From assembly GCF_001577835.2 (NCBI RefSeq), contig NC_029536.1, positions 434,001-498,000 on the forward strand: a DNA stretch of 64,000 bases. The letters are read 5' to 3'. The DNA is from Coturnix japonica (taxonomy: Eukaryota; Chordata; Aves; Galliformes; Phasianidae). The notes under the pieces were generated by a model that had not been told where the DNA came from, searched no databases, and saw only the letters and a list, made by a program, of their open reading frames with translations. Shown one piece after another: positions 10,701 to 23,600 of the stretch; the stretch's first letter is position 1; every line of letters starts with the position of its first letter. The position numbers and the translations under genes are program-made.

Positions 10701-13142
10701 GAGGTTTCCCCAATGCTGAAAGCCAGAGAATACCACAGCTCCACAGTCCTGGATGGTCTGCTGTACGTTATCGCCTCCGACAGCACAGAGCGCTACGACC
10801 ACTCTGTGGACAGCTGGGAGGCTCTGCAGCCCATGCTGTACCCCATGGACAACTGCTCCACCACCTCGTGCCGCGGCAAGCTGTTCGCCATCGGCTCTCT
10901 GTCGGGCAAGGAGACCATGGTGATGCAGTGCTACGACCCTGACAGCGACCTTTGGTCCCTGGTGAACTGCGGGCACCTGCCTCCGTGGTCCTTCGCCCCA
11001 AAGACCGTGACTCTGAACGGGCTCATGTACTTCATAAGGTGAGCAGTGGCAGCAGTTGCTTCCCCTCCCTTCCTGCTTCTGTGCTGGGTAAGCCAGGAGC
11101 CTTCCCTGGGAAAGCGTTTGGGTCTTAGGAGTGGTCACACGAGAGTACTGTGTCAAGAAGGAATCGCAGCGCTCTGCAAAATACCACACTTCTTCCTTTT
11201 AGTTCTGTCACAACTAAACCTCGAGGACATATGTTTGAAGTCCTGTAAAGATATCTGAATTTTAAAGCTAGGGCTGGGAAATAGCCGGGGTTACAAATCG
11301 GGCTGACGCTGGCAGTTGTGCTTGGAATAGACTTCTCAGTTTTCTTGGCTTCTGGTTTAGTCCCCCTTGTTGCTATAAATAAGCGAGTAAGCTCCAAGAA
11401 AACGTTGAACTGTAGCATAGCAGAGGACAGCCTCTGTGTCAGCAGAGGTAGGAGGAATGAAGATGAACTGATTGGTCACTATTTTTAAGCGCCTTCCCAG
11501 TCTGGGATGTAATTACCTTTCCGAAGCTGTCCCAGCGGGGGCAGCAGCTCTTTGTTCTGAGCAATTTTGAGGAAGAAAAGTTTTCAGAACCTTAAATCCT
11601 CAGGATTTAAAATATGCTCCTGCAAAGGATGTTTGGGTTCTGGTCCGTCACATCTGGGATATTTTGTATAAAGAATTTGCAACTGTAGGCCAGGAGGCTC
11701 AAGAGGAGAAGAATGCAACTCTTGGAGTCTGTTCTGTTAAGTAAAGAATTGAGTGCATGAAATTGAAAGAGCACGTAAAAGGAAATCCAGATTGATCAGC
11801 CATTGAAGAATAAAATGAAACTTTCTCCTCTGCCTGTGAGTTCCATTGTAGCAGAACCGCCTTGTGCTGACTGGCAGCTCTCTTCTGTCCGCCCTGACCT
11901 TGTCCTTCTTGCATTCTTGTGTCAGCAGTGAGTGTTTCTGCCTTACAAACATCCCTCACCTGTTGCTGTCGCGTCTCTAAGCGGCTGTAAGAAGCCTTGG
12001 GGGATTGTGCTGCATGTCAGCTCTTCTATTACAGTTCTCTGGCCTACCTAAATTTGGTGCTGTCAAAAAAACTCATGCAGTAGGGATCGCATTGCTTCTC
12101 AGTGCATGGAGGTTTCAGTCACTTTAGAACAGTGCTGATTTTCCTTGGAGACTCTGAAGTGTTTGGCACCAAAACCAATAAAATACAGGCTGACAAATGT
12201 TAGTTTATAAACATGTTGGCCATACATGCAAAGTCAAAAAGAGTCCGGGTTTGAGAAAGCCCTCAGGATTGCCTCCAAATTGTCTTTTGTGCCTCCTGGG
12301 GTGTCCTAAAGCTCAGCATACATCAGGATGTGCACAAGGCATTGCTTTGCCCAGGGAGAAGCTGAGAAGGGCCACTCCGGCTCTTTAGAGCAGAGGATTA
12401 GCAGGCCATGGCTCAGGCTGTTCAGCTGTGGGCTTCGTGAGGCAGAAGGTTTTGACAACAGAAGAGTAATTTTGTGTTATCTCCTGCAGGGATGACTCAG
12501 CTGAAGTGGATGTTTACAATCCAGTGAAGAATGAATGGGATAAAATCCCTGCCATGCTTCAGGTAGGATGCTCAGCACCCTGCTGGATGCTTATCAGCAC
12601 TAAAATGGGGTTAAATTACCTTTGGTATTGTGTCTCAGTGATGACCCTGGAGCACAGAATGCATTTAAACATATCATGGTTACCTGGAAGGAAAAGTTGC
12701 CCATGGGGGCAGCCAACAGCATCGATGCCTTGCAGGGGTCAGCAGCTGCTGCTGTATCCCATGGTGACCTCCAAGTGGGCAGGAGACCTTCCTGGTTGGG
12801 TAATTCCTGCCCTTCTAATTGTGGTGCTTGTTTAATCTTAAACTGTAGGTCCACGTTGGGGGCAGTGTTGCTGTGCTGGGAGGGAAGCTCTACGTCTCCG
12901 GTGGCTACGACAACACCTTTGAGCTCTCGGATGTCCTGGAAGCTTACGACCCCGAGACACGAACGTGGAGCATAGCAGGGCGGCTCCCCGAGCCCATCTT
13001 CTGGCACGGCAGCGTCAGCATATTCCGACAGTTCATGCCAGAAACCACACAGGAGGATGACAGCATCACGCTGGACAACAACATCAACTTGAACAGGCAG
13101 CGCCCAGAGCTTCACCACCAGAACCTGAATGAACTCCGTTAG
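7797..13142 (+). CDS. KLHL21: Kelch-like protein 21, CUL3 ubiquitin-ligase adaptor
   Basis: Coding exons 7797-8814, 10633-11038, 12490-12562 and 12849-13142 join in phase to 596 aa (human 597). Residues about 27-130 form a BTB domain (dimer and CUL3 binding), 135-237 a BACK domain, and 280-545 the Kelch propeller with its repeated GG..YDPE/YNP blades, ending in [14 protein letters not shown]. The long first exon holds BTB, BACK and the first blade, as in mammals. In the family this adaptor brings Aurora B to CUL3 at the anaphase midzone and supports cytokinesis; IKK-beta regulation is also described. The start is the first good ATG after the predicted 5'UTR intron. Reading past the donor at 8815 only enters a repeat and is not coding. 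The 3'UTR probably runs to the AATAAA at 15574. Confidence 0.96.
8816..8890. repeat. 17-bp minisatellite at the start of KLHL21 intron 1
   Basis: Four near-perfect copies of a 17-bp unit, GGGCACGGCGCAATGGG, begin within about five bases of the exon 1 splice donor. Confidence 0.9.
8891..10632 (+). other. KLHL21: KLHL21 intron 1, remainder
   Basis: About 1.7 kb of intron with no exon-like frame. It becomes AT-richer from about 9180 onward and contains no interspersed repeat I recognise. A G-run at about 10150-10170 is the only marked composition feature. Confidence 0.5.
11039..12489 (+). other. KLHL21: KLHL21 intron 2
   Basis: About 1.45 kb between Kelch exons. I see no coding exon and no repeat; composition is close to neutral and clearly less GC-rich than the promoter. 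Confidence 0.5.
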
Positions 13143-15600
13143 CAAGGGAGCGTGCTGTCCCTGCCTCGAGGCGAGTTCGTTGTCCACAACCAGTGTTGCT
13201 CTGAGAGAAGGCAGAGGCAAACTGGAACCTGGAAGCAAAAACGTACTGATTAGAACAGGGAGTAAAATTGTGAGTGTTTGAAATGCTGTTGTAGAAACGT
13301 AGCTGGCAGAACACGAGGCCTTTGGGTGCAACGTTCCTCAGCCCTTTTCTGTGGAGGCCGAAGGTGCAGCGCTACTCACAGAGAAGATCTGAGGGGTGAA
13401 TTCTGAAGAGAATGGTTGTGTGAAGCACCACTGAAACACCACAGCTTACAGCTTTGGGTCAGACGCCTTCACCAGGAGCTCCTTCACTTTGCAACGCTTT
13501 GTTTGTCACAGAATTCCTTTCTTCAGTTTCTTCCTATGGGGAAAACAAAAGAAAAGGTACAGAAGGAAAGCAGGAAGGACCGAACACCTCAGCAGAGGGG
13601 TCTGCTTGGTAGGGCTGGGTCTGGACCCCCCACCTGTGCTGTGTGCTTTAAGGAAGGCAGCCCTCTTGGATCTGTTCCTCTGTGCAGTTGGAGGGGAAGA
13701 GACGTTCCCATAAGAAGCTAAAGGGAGGTTCCTGTGAGGGTGCAGCCCTTTGTCCGTCGTGTCACCGTAGTCCCTGGCTTTGTTTAATGCCTTCTGAAAG
13801 AGCCCGTGTCTGTGCTGCAGGGATCTCCGAGGGGCTGGGCTGTGGAGCTGGACCTTTCCTGTTGTCTGAACTTCAGTTCTTCGTATATTTTGTTATTTTT
13901 AAGTTGTGGCATTTAAACTTTTGCAGGTGTTTGTTTTCCTACCCTTCTCAGAACGGCACTTTTGTTTTTCCTCATAAGAAACACCTTTATTTATTATTTA
14001 ATCACAATCTCACAACTAGGTTGCCTTCGTTTCTGATCACCTGCACTGTTCTATAAAGGGAAAGAGAAAAGTGCCTGCCTTGGCTGGCTTGTGGAGCGCC
14101 GGGGCCCTCAGGGAGGAGCCTTTCTGCTTTCCCATTTTGACAGAGCTTGCTTGTATTGGGCTGCTCGGCTTGTAGAACACGCCTGGGGAGCTCATCCTCC
14201 TGACCAGGGCTCTTTGCTGGCAATCCTGTTACATCAGGCTCTTGGCACGTGTGCAGGGTCAGGCAGACAGGCCCTGTGCAGCGAGAGCAAGTTCTTGTTC
14301 ACCACTGTAAAGGAACTGGTTTGAAGTTGTACTATTTTAGAAGAAGGCTTATCTGGAAAGGTAAGCACAGCTTCCTTAGATTTGCTGCAGACTTGTAGAA
14401 AAAATAAGCTAGTGGTGTTTAGACACCGTGACACAGAAATGCATTAACTGGTGTGAAGGAACCCACCGAACCTCTGGAGAGTCCTTGTGCCTGTCTCGTC
14501 TTTGGTTTGCAGAAGCTCTTGGACTTTGAATACTTGGAAGATGCTGCTGGCACTGTTTAGCTGAGGCGTAGGGGTTAATGTGAGTGCTGCGGAGTGCAAG
14601 GCAGTTAGTGAGGGTTTTCTTTCGTTGTTTTTTTGGTCTGTGTAAGATATGCCTTTATACAGCTAGCCTGAATTGTGATTCCTCTGCATACCTTCAGCTG
14701 AAGAGAAGCTGCTTGCAGTTGACTCGTGGAATGTTTCTTAAACAAGCAAACAGTGACAACTGGCTTGTCTTAAAAACAAGCACTGCACCCTCAGGAAAAG
14801 GGTGAAGTGCAGCAGGGGCTGAAATGGGGGCTGGGTTGGTTCTCTTTATCTGTCTTTGGTTTTTAACCAAGAGGGTAAAAAACGAATGTGAGCTTGGTTC
14901 AGAAATGGGAAGCTCCTCTAAACCTCCTGGCTTGCCACTGAATTGAGTACATCAGAACCATCTCCATAAGATCGCCCTGTTTGCAGCTTTACAATATCCA
15001 TTTTGCCTTGAATGCTATTTTATGCTGAGCTGTGAGACTCGAGAAAGCTGTTCATCAGGCTCGGGCTGTACTCAAAGTTGGAAGCTTTGACAGTGCCTTG
15101 AAGCTGCCGTGCACAGAGGATGGGAGCGGGGCCTCCTGGCACAGTGCTCTCATTGCCCTGCTGTAAAGCACAGGGAGTCGTGTGAATGGTGGAATTGCTG
15201 CTGGTGTTGCACCCAACACGACGGGGCTGCAGTGCTGCTCTGCGGCTGGGAGCCAGCCCTGCATCCTGCTGCGCTCTGAGCACGCTGGGGCTGCCCGTGT
15301 GTGTGCCGCACACCGAGGTGTTAATGCTGAGCTCCAAACACTGCATGCACCACATCTCATCCCGTAGCGCTCACTGCTGGATCCACCACCCCGAGATTCC
15401 CCACCCAGCACAGCTGTTAGGGATCGGTATTTATTTGCTGTCAGACCCATTGTGTCCAGATCTCTGAGTACTGTTGGAATGCCATCCTTTGGAACAAAGG
15501 CATTTTACATTTACAGATGATGTATTTTTATTCTCGTGGTTTGTTTTTAAATTTACTTGCAACAGTCAAGTTAAATAAAACGTGTTACATACATCCATAT
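13143..15600 (+). other. KLHL21: Probable KLHL21 3'UTR
   Basis: About 2.4 kb of moderately AT-rich DNA without a convincing coding frame follows the stop codon. The first canonical plus-strand AATAAA is at 15574-15579, followed by T-rich and GT-rich sequence. I infer that the KLHL21 transcript ends just after it. Confidence 0.55.
15574..15579 (+). promoter_or_regulatory. KLHL21: Poly(A) signal, KLHL21
   Basis: AATAAA about 2.4 kb after the stop codon; the only canonical hexamer I found on the plus strand between the stop codon and the convergent ZBTB48 gene. Confidence 0.6.
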
Positions 15601-16188
15601 CCCTCTGATGCAGAAATCACCACGTTAAGCTTTCACTGTGATGTTTCTCATTTCAGGCCTGAGCTGCATTTAACCCACAGAGCTGCCTTCCAGGTGAGCG
15701 CAAGAAGGAAAGCAGCTGTGACTGTGATGTGTGCCCGGTCTGACACACCTTGCACCCCCAGGAACAGTCAGGAAATGGTTTTGCAGTGACAGCAGCCCTG
15801 GGTGGTGTTATCTCAGTGAGTGCAGCTCTCTGCTCCTTGAGGTAACGCTGCTGCATTTCAAGCTGAGTAACAGCTACATGAGCTCAGTGGGGAGAAGGTA
15901 AGAGAGCACACCATGCTTTCAGTGTAGCAAAGAAACAGTAATAGGCAGCAGAAGCTTAATGAAACCACAAGGCACGGGTTTAATGGAGATGGGTCATTTC
16001 AGCACACATTTAAGGAAAGGGACAGAGTCACACTTCTGGGAGAGCTTTAATCAACAGCATAAAACTAATGGAGCAGCAGGTGAGCCAGCATTCCCCTCTG
16101 GCCACAGCTGAGAGCTCGTTAAAAACAATTCACAGTATTACACGTATGGAGTCATCAATTACATCTCGTCCCATACATTGTATGTTCA

Positions 16189-16194
16189 TTTATT
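16189..16194 (-). promoter_or_regulatory. ZBTB48: Poly(A) signal, ZBTB48
   Basis: TTTATT on the plus strand (AATAAA on the minus strand), about 220 bp past the ZBTB48 stop codon. This gives a short 3'UTR and leaves about 600 bp between the ends of the convergent KLHL21 and ZBTB48 transcripts. Confidence 0.65.
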
Positions 16195-16410
16195 TAAGTA
16201 GTCATTCTGAGTAGCTTCATGTTTCTTAATTTGATACCTGATATCGCTTCATCAGAAATGTTCCCTGCAATCCGGGGTTGGGGTCATTACAGGGGGGAGG
16301 GAGAAGGGCTGGATGTACGACTCAGAGCTACCGGAGGCTGAACAGAACCAATGTAGCAGAGTCAGTGCAGCCCAACGCTTTGTTTGGTAGCAAGGATGTG
16401 CACAGCAATG

Positions 16411-19400
16411 TTACGTCTCACAGTCAGCAGGAATTGTTGTGGTTATTATCAGTGACTGCTCAATCACGTCTGGAGAGAAGCTGTCGTTTGAACAGAGTCT
16501 CTGCACCGGGATCTCCTCAGGCAGGGGGCCGTGGGACAGGGACTCCACGATGACCTCAGCTGAGCCCACCTCCAGCTCCTGGGGCGGCTGCAGAGCCACC
16601 ACCACCGCCTTCTCATCCTCAATGATCAGATTCCGAAGCTTCCGCTGCCGGGGGTTGTAGTTCTCCACCCGGTCGTGAATCTCCATGTGGCGCCTCAGGT
16701 GTGCCTGCAAGAGAGGAGGGGGAGGGCTCTGCCTGGTGTGCTGTGCTTCTCTGAAAGGAAGGGCTGGCAAAAGCACAGCAGAACTGCCCTGCACCCACCC
16801 GAGCCGTGTCCTACCTGCCGTGTGAACTTGTAACCGCATTCAGTGCACTCAAACTTCCTCACCCCCTTGTGCCTGCGGACGTGGACGCGCAGCTGCTCAA
16901 CAGCTGAGGAGAAAAAGAAGGTGGCGTTGCCAGCAGCCCTGCCAGCAGAGCAGCTGCAGGCCTACACTGTAAAGCACCACGGCACAAGGGCCAAGACATG
17001 GAAGGAGCACAGCCTGGAAAGTGGCACGAAGCCACAGCCATAAGCAGCAGGTACCTTTGAATGTTTTCCCACAGATCTGGCAGAAGTGTGGCCTCCCCTC
17101 CTGGTGCCGGCTGGCGATGTGCCTCAGGAGCGGCCCCTTCTCTGTGAATCTCTGCTCGCAGAACTCACAGCTGAACGGCCGCTCCCCGGTGTGTGTCCGG
17201 TTGTGTTTGTCCAGACTCGCTGCCGTGAGCAGAGGGACAGAGAGCTGCAGGTCAGCTGGGTGCCCCCAGTTGGGGCACAGGCACGTGCTACGCTGATGAG
17301 ACCGTGTGTGCTCCCAGGTGGCCTCCGTGGGGTAGGAGGGGGCTGCAGTTACGCAGTGCTGTGTGCCCAGCGGTACCTTGTGTCCTGAAGGTCTTGCCGC
17401 AGAGGTGGCACTGGAAGGGCTTCTCACCGGTGTGTGTGCGCAGGTGCATGTTGAGGTTTGCTTTCTGTGTGAAGGCGTGATGGCAGAACTCACAGACATA
17501 GGGACGCTCGTTCCTGTGGGCAGGAGAAAGGCAGCTGGGCCTTAGGCAGCCCCCAGATGGAGAAACGTCACCTCCACCTCTGCCTGGATCAGTCCCTCAC
17601 ACTACCTGTCACAGCTGTCTCAAAGCGCTGCAATTACATCCTACTTCAACTTATCTCCAACTAAAGTATTCTGCAGGGCCACAAATGCTCCTCTGCACCC
17701 ATATGCTCCATATGAAGTGCAAAGCTGGTGCTTCCTGCCCCTCAGGCACCATATGACCAGCCCAGGAACCAGAGCTAATGAAAATTCACCACTTCAAGGA
17801 CAGGAATCAGCCAGGCAGAAGGACAGCTGAGGAGCTCCAGCCATCACCTGCATTACTACCCTCAGAGGAAGAGCAAACAGCACACATTTCCTTCAGAAGA
17901 GAGGCAAGCAGGACTAAGGATTGGCCACTCACCAACAGCTGCCAACACCAGCAACCTGCAGCTGTCAGAAACTGCAGCACATCACCTCCAAGGAAGCTGG
18001 AGGGCAGCAAGCACCATTCAATCAGCCCACACACTGCAGGGGGCTCCCAGCACCCACCCCACAGGAGGATGGGGAGAAGGAGTTTGCTTGTGACACAGAG
18101 GAGGGAAGAGGTCACTTCATACCTGTGCTTGGCCTTGATGTGCATCTGCAGGCCATTGCGACTCGAGGCTCTGTGTCCACACTCCTCGCAGACAAACAGT
18201 TTCTCTCCTCGGTGCTTGAATGCCTCGTGCAGGCGCAGCTCTGTCCGAGACAGAAAGCACTTGGAGCAAGTTGAGCACTGCAAGTCCATAGGAGAGCTCG
18301 GGGTTAGGCAGCATTCTGTAACCCCCTGCCTTGCTTAGCAGAACCAGAAAGGATAATGGGAATTACTCTGTATTTCAGCGCAAGGTAATTCTCTCTCAAA
18401 ATCCGCAGAGAAAGCATTAAAAAAACCACCTCCACTCACCCCACCTTGTGCCAGCATGCTCCCCTTACCGCATGGGGCTTCGGCGCGCCATGCAACTTTA
18501 TCATGTGGCTCTGCAGGTCCTTCTTCTGCATGAACTGCTGCACGCAGGAGGAGCACTGGAATACAGGAGAAGAGGGTCGGCTTCCAGGCACCTCATTATG
18601 TGACATCCCTGCGCTGAGAGCACACGAGCTGTTCTGACACAAAGACAAGTGCCCAGCAAGGCAGCAGTGCCCGGCTGCAGAGCCACGGGAAGAACTGCCT
18701 GACTCTGGTGTGTCTCAGGGCTCAGAGGTGGGGAACGGCTCTGCTGCTGCTGGAGACAACTGACAGCTCACGGGTAAGGGACCCAGTGATGGCAATAAGG
18801 ACAAGGGGAAAGGTGGGAGAAGAGCGATGCCTGCAGTCAAAGGCAGCGCATTGCAGACAGCGGAGTGTCCCTGCCACCAGGTGGTAACACAGCCCCAGTA
18901 CGGCAGGGCCAGGATCCCCAGAATAGAAAGGCACGGCTGGAGCTGCTGTGTGCACTGCTGACCTTATAGGGCATCTCCCCTGTGTGCGACACCATGTGGA
19001 GCCGCAGCTCCATCCGCCTCTTAAACACCTCCTGGCAAACAGAGCACGTGAAGACCTGCGAGAGAAGGAAGGGATCAGCTTCAGAGTGAGACAGGAAAGG
19101 ACGATGCCAGGAGCTGGATGTGCAGCCAGCAGCCAGCCCAGCAGCTGGGGGCACCTGCCATCTGGGCACATGTACCTGCTCAGTTCGGTTCATGCAATTT
19201 CTGGCCTCGTGCTCCAGGAGATTCTCTTTTCTGAAATAACATTTCCCACATTTGGAGCACTCGAATGGCTTCTCACCAGTGTGTTTCCTGGGGACACACA
19301 AATGCAGAGCATCCATTACTGACAGTGGAACAGCGCTGAGCTCTGCTGCCCACACAACAGACCTACAAACAGTCGCTGCTCTGTGTGCCCAGCACTTGTG

Positions 19401-20366
19401 CTGTGACAGGAGGATGCAACAACCCCCCTGTTGTCTGTGCTGCCAGCAGGGTGAGGCCTCAGCAGCCGCCTGTGCTGTGCTGTGAGCAGCAGCTGCTGAA
19501 GGAGCTGGAAAGCTCCATTTAAAGCCTCCTTTGAACAAGTTCTGCTGATGGCAGTGATCACTTTTACTCCTCCTGTGCAATCCATCCCATCCACCCGGTC
19601 CCACTGAGGCATCAGCCACCGGCACCGATCAGAGCCCCCCATTGCTGAGCCTGTACTGGCCCCACCGCGCCGTGCTCCCCGCTGTCAGGAGCTGTTACCT
19701 GTTGTGCACCTTCAGGTAGTACTTGCTGAGGAAGCTCTTATGGCAGGTCGGACACTCCACGGGCGCTGTGTTTCCTTTCCTGCCCGGTCCCCGCTCCAGG
19801 TGTTTCCCTTTATCCCCCAGTTCCTCCTTCTCATCTCGGGGCTCGTTATCACCGCTCCCGGTCCCGCCTCCCGCCGTGTCGCTGCTCGCGGGCGGGGCAA
19901 CGTTCGCTGTCGCCGCGCTGTCCGTTCCGGGCCGCTCCGTGTCCGGTCCCGCTGTTCCCAGCTGCTCTCCCGGCTCATCGGGGCGCGGCGCGGGGCCGGG
20001 GGCGCGGCGGGACCGGCGCCGTGCGGGGCGGAACGAGCGACACAGCGCCACGGCGTCCGGTACGCCCAGCAGCTCCGCGGCCGACAGTAACCGGGAGCGG
20101 TTGTGCGCGGTGAGCGCCAGGCGGCCGGTATAGAAGAAATCCAGCAGCAGCTGGAACGTGTCCGCCACCGCGTCGGGGAGCGACACCGGGCCCGGGCCCA
20201 CCGAGCCCCGGGAGCGGAAGAACCGGGAGCAGCTGGCGAGAACCGGCCAGTGAGCGCGGAACTCACGGCCGCCAACACCCAGCGTGGCGTCACAGAACTG
20301 CCCGGCTGCGCGCTGCCGGTTCAGCTCCCGCAGCACACGGACACTGTGAGCGGCAGCGCCCGGCAT
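16411..20366 (-). CDS. ZBTB48: BTB zinc-finger protein 48 (telomere zinc finger-associated protein, TZAP)
   Basis: Nine coding exons on the minus strand: 20366-19699, 19287-19176, 19055-18963, 18555-18469, 18277-18123, 17513-17377, 17219-17055, 16903-16815 and 16704-16411. They join in phase to 599 aa (human 688). Residues about 10-115 are a BTB/POZ domain. A low-complexity linker, shorter than in mammals, accounts for the length difference. Eleven C2H2 fingers run from about residue 203 to 512; finger 2 ends in Cys rather than His. The tail includes the conserved [14 protein letters not shown] stretch. In mammals the last fingers bind telomeric TTAGGG repeats and the protein triggers telomere trimming; it is also a transcription factor. 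The promoter side is a CpG island with GGAAG (ETS-like) and TGACG motifs at about 20455-20510. Confidence 0.95.
17514..18122 (-). other. ZBTB48: ZBTB48 intron between finger exons
   Basis: About 600 bp intron; no coding exon or repeat recognised. Confidence 0.5.
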
Positions 20367-20679
20367 GGCCGGAACCGACCGGAACCGGAACCGCGACGGG
20401 CCGGAACCGCAACGGCACCGGAACCTCAGCGCCAGGCGGCAGAGCGACAGCGCCCGGATGTGACGGACCGGGAAGTGGCGCCGGATGTGACGGACAGGAA
20501 GCGGAACAACGGGCTGACAACGATCGTGTTTGGCTGCACGGCTCCGGTAACGCCGGACCGGTTAATGCCGTAATGCCGTACCGGTTAATGCCGTAATGCC
20601 GTACCGGTGATGCCGTACCGGTTAATGCCGTACCGGTGATGCCGTAGCGGTTAATGCCGTTGATGGCCGCGCGGGGCCG
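20367..20679. promoter_or_regulatory. ZBTB48 promoter and spacer to TAS1R1
   Basis: The first 180 bp upstream of the ZBTB48 start is CpG-rich with repeated TGACGGA and GGAAG/GGATG cores (CRE-like and ETS-like, inference). From about 20548 to 20660 the spacer becomes a minisatellite. TAS1R1 ends at 20680 with no room for more than a short 3'UTR, so its transcript probably ends inside this repeat. Confidence 0.5.
20548..20660. repeat. TACCGGTTAATGCCG minisatellite
   Basis: Alternating units of TACCGGTTAATGCCG, TAATGCCG and TACCGGTGATGCCG repeated about eight times between the 5' end of ZBTB48 and the 3' end of TAS1R1. Confidence 0.9.
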
Positions 20680-23600
20680 TTACCGGTCGCGGCGCCTCGT
20701 GTAGCTGCGTATCGCCCGCTGGACGCGCTGCGCCGTGTTGAGCTGCGGCCGCAGCAGCAGCACGAAGCCCCTGTGCAGGAACAGCCCGACCAGCAGCGGC
20801 GTCACGGAGCACAACGCGCCCAGCGCCGAACGCACCGCGGCGCTGCGACCGCGGCACACGCCCCGTGTGCTCAGCACGGCGGCCGAGCAGACGAGCTGCA
20901 GCAGCAGCCCGCACGTCACGCACTTGGCCTCGTTATAATCCGCCGGCAGCTCCCGCCCCGCGTAGCTCAGCACGAAGCAGCCGGCGCCCAGCAGCGCGTT
21001 GTACACTATGGCCGCCGTGTCCCCGCCCGCCCCGCACTCCAGCACCACGCGCTCCGCCCGCAGCCCGTAGTGTCGCCTCGGCCCCGCGGGACCCGCCGCC
21101 ACGCACAGCACGGCCTGCAGCAACGTGCTGCACGCGATGAACAGCACCGGGCCGCCCCGCCGCCGCCACGACTCGTGCAGCGCCGAGCAGCGCCGGCTCA
21201 GCTTGAAGATGCAGACGATGTGCAGACTGCGCGTGGCCACGCACGACAGGAACACGGTGAAGCTGATGCTGTAGAGCGGGAAGCCCACGAGGCACGAGAG
21301 CCGGCTGGGCCGCCCGAAGGTGAAGAAGATGCTGCTGCAGGCGCAGAACAAAGCGCCCAGCATGAGGAAGCACAACCTGCCGCCCGCTGAGCGCACCACC
21401 GGCGTGGAGGCGTGCAGGGCAAACAGCACCAGCAGCCCCAGCAGCAGCAGCAGCAGCAGCACGGTGGGCACCAGCAGCGCCCAGCACAGCGGGTCGGCCC
21501 AGGACAGGAACTCCACGGTGCGGTTGAAGCAGCTCTCGCTCCCTGCGGGCGCCCACTCGTCCCTCCCACAGGCCTGGCAGGAATACGGGGCTGCAGGGAA
21601 CAGCGGCACGTGGGAGCCATGGGCACAGTTAGTGCTTGGTCCTGGTGGGGCACCCTGAGCTCACAGCTCTGCAGCCTCAGGCGCCTCCCTACAGCTGCCT
21701 CTGGTTCTTCTCCTTCCCCGCAGTGTTCTGAGCCTAAGTGCTCTTTTCCCAAAAGTCCACTGCTTGTGATAAGGGCAGTGAGCTGGGAATTATAGGGCGT
21801 AGCACTGTGGGACTGCAGCAGCACTATTGGAGAGCACTAGGCTGCATCGTGCCTGCTGAGCCAGGGGACTGAGCTGAGTGGGACAGGGCTGCAGGACAGG
21901 AAGGGCTCTGTGTGCACAGCAGTACCATGCACTGGCAGTTCTCTCCTCTTGCAGATGGAAGGATTGGTGTTTTTGGGGGCTCCCCACTCCCACCGTTACC
22001 CAGAGCTGGCAATTCTGCCACGCTCAGTGCAGACACACTAAGGCTGCCCAGGGGCCACGAGCACACATTGGTAAGGTATTTATCATGGTGGGTAGTGGGT
22101 CTGTGCCAGGGAAACCCTGTCACCAGCCCCAGGAATGGGACATTTCCATACACCCCAAGGACTGGAGCTGCTGGTGACCACAGGTGAGCAACATCTACAG
22201 CACAAAGGCAACACTAGGCTGAATTTCCCTCCCTGAGGATGTGGCTCAGGAAGCAGCTGTTAGACCAGACATCCCGTGTCCCCAGGCCATAAGACAAGGG
22301 GGCTCTGCTGACACTGATGGTAATTTGACTGTATGAAGCCACCTGCTGGAAACATCCCTTGGAAAGCTCCAGGCTGAGTGCAGTGCATGAGCTTTGCATA
22401 CCCATAAGGAAGCAAACGGGGAAGCCAGGCTAACCACATTTAGGTGAGCTCAGGTTTTTTTACTGTCCATAGGAAGTAAAATAAAAGAGTTAAGTGGAGA
22501 GCAGGTTCAGGGAGAGGGTAAGGTAGAAACAAGGAACTGGTGTGATGAAAAGGAAGGGTGCAGGTAGAGACACTGAGCAATAAGGAAGAAAGAGAAACTC
22601 CCAAGGGTTTACTGACCTGATTTGTTCAGGAAGGTCCCTGCTGGACAGGCCACGCAGCTGAAGCAGCAGCGGTGTCGGTTCTGCTGCAGCCTCATCTCCC
22701 CGGCTGCACAGGGCCAGGAGCAGACGGAGACAGGAACCTGCTGGGAGCACAGCAAACATCAGGCAGAGGCACAACCTGCGGGGCAGCGTGGGCTGGGAGG
22801 GTGAGGGGTCAGAATGCAGCCCAAGGCTAATGACAGTTATTACTCAGAATGCAGGTAACTGCCTCTGGCCCCCTCCCACGTACCTTCACATTTCTTCTGC
22901 TCTGGGGAAATACCCAGGAAGTAACGTTGGGGAACTAGTTGGCTCAACAATAAATAAGGTTTGAATGCAGAACTGTACCTGGTGATCTCTTGTGTGCCAC
23001 AGGATTTTGCTCTGGTCAATGTGCAGTTTTTCAGGGTTCACAGTGAAAGCTCCAACCACATCAAAAGCCCAACTCCGGCCTCTCCAATTCCATGCAATGA
23101 TGTTATAACCTTTACGAATGTTCCCGTTGGCATCAAATGAGATCTGGCTGTTGTGCAGGCTGAAGTTTACCTGCTTGATTTTTTGTAGGAGCTGTAAGAA
23201 AGTCAGAGTAGAGCCCTTCCTGGTGACAAGACTCCTACTGAGTCCTGCCTCCAGCGAGGAAGGTGCTGACAGCCCCTCTCTGCCTTCCTTTCTGTAAGTA
23301 GCACAGGTCCAGCAGCAGCAGATCAGCAGATCTCTTTGGGTTTCTGCAAAGGGCTACAGACAGAAGAGTAGGAGTGAGCTGAGAGTGTGTGTCTGGATCC
23401 AGGCTGCTTTACCTGCAACAGCTGGAGCCTACAGGGACGCTGCAGTGAGAAGGCTGAAGGCAGCCTCACATGGCTGTTGGCATCATTCAAGGGAGAGCCT
23501 TCAAGGCAGGATCTGTGCCAATCCCACACGGCCAGAGGCCAAGAGGCTTCCAGCCCTGAGCAGCACAGCCCTGCTCTGTTGGGTGTGTGAGGGATTTACA

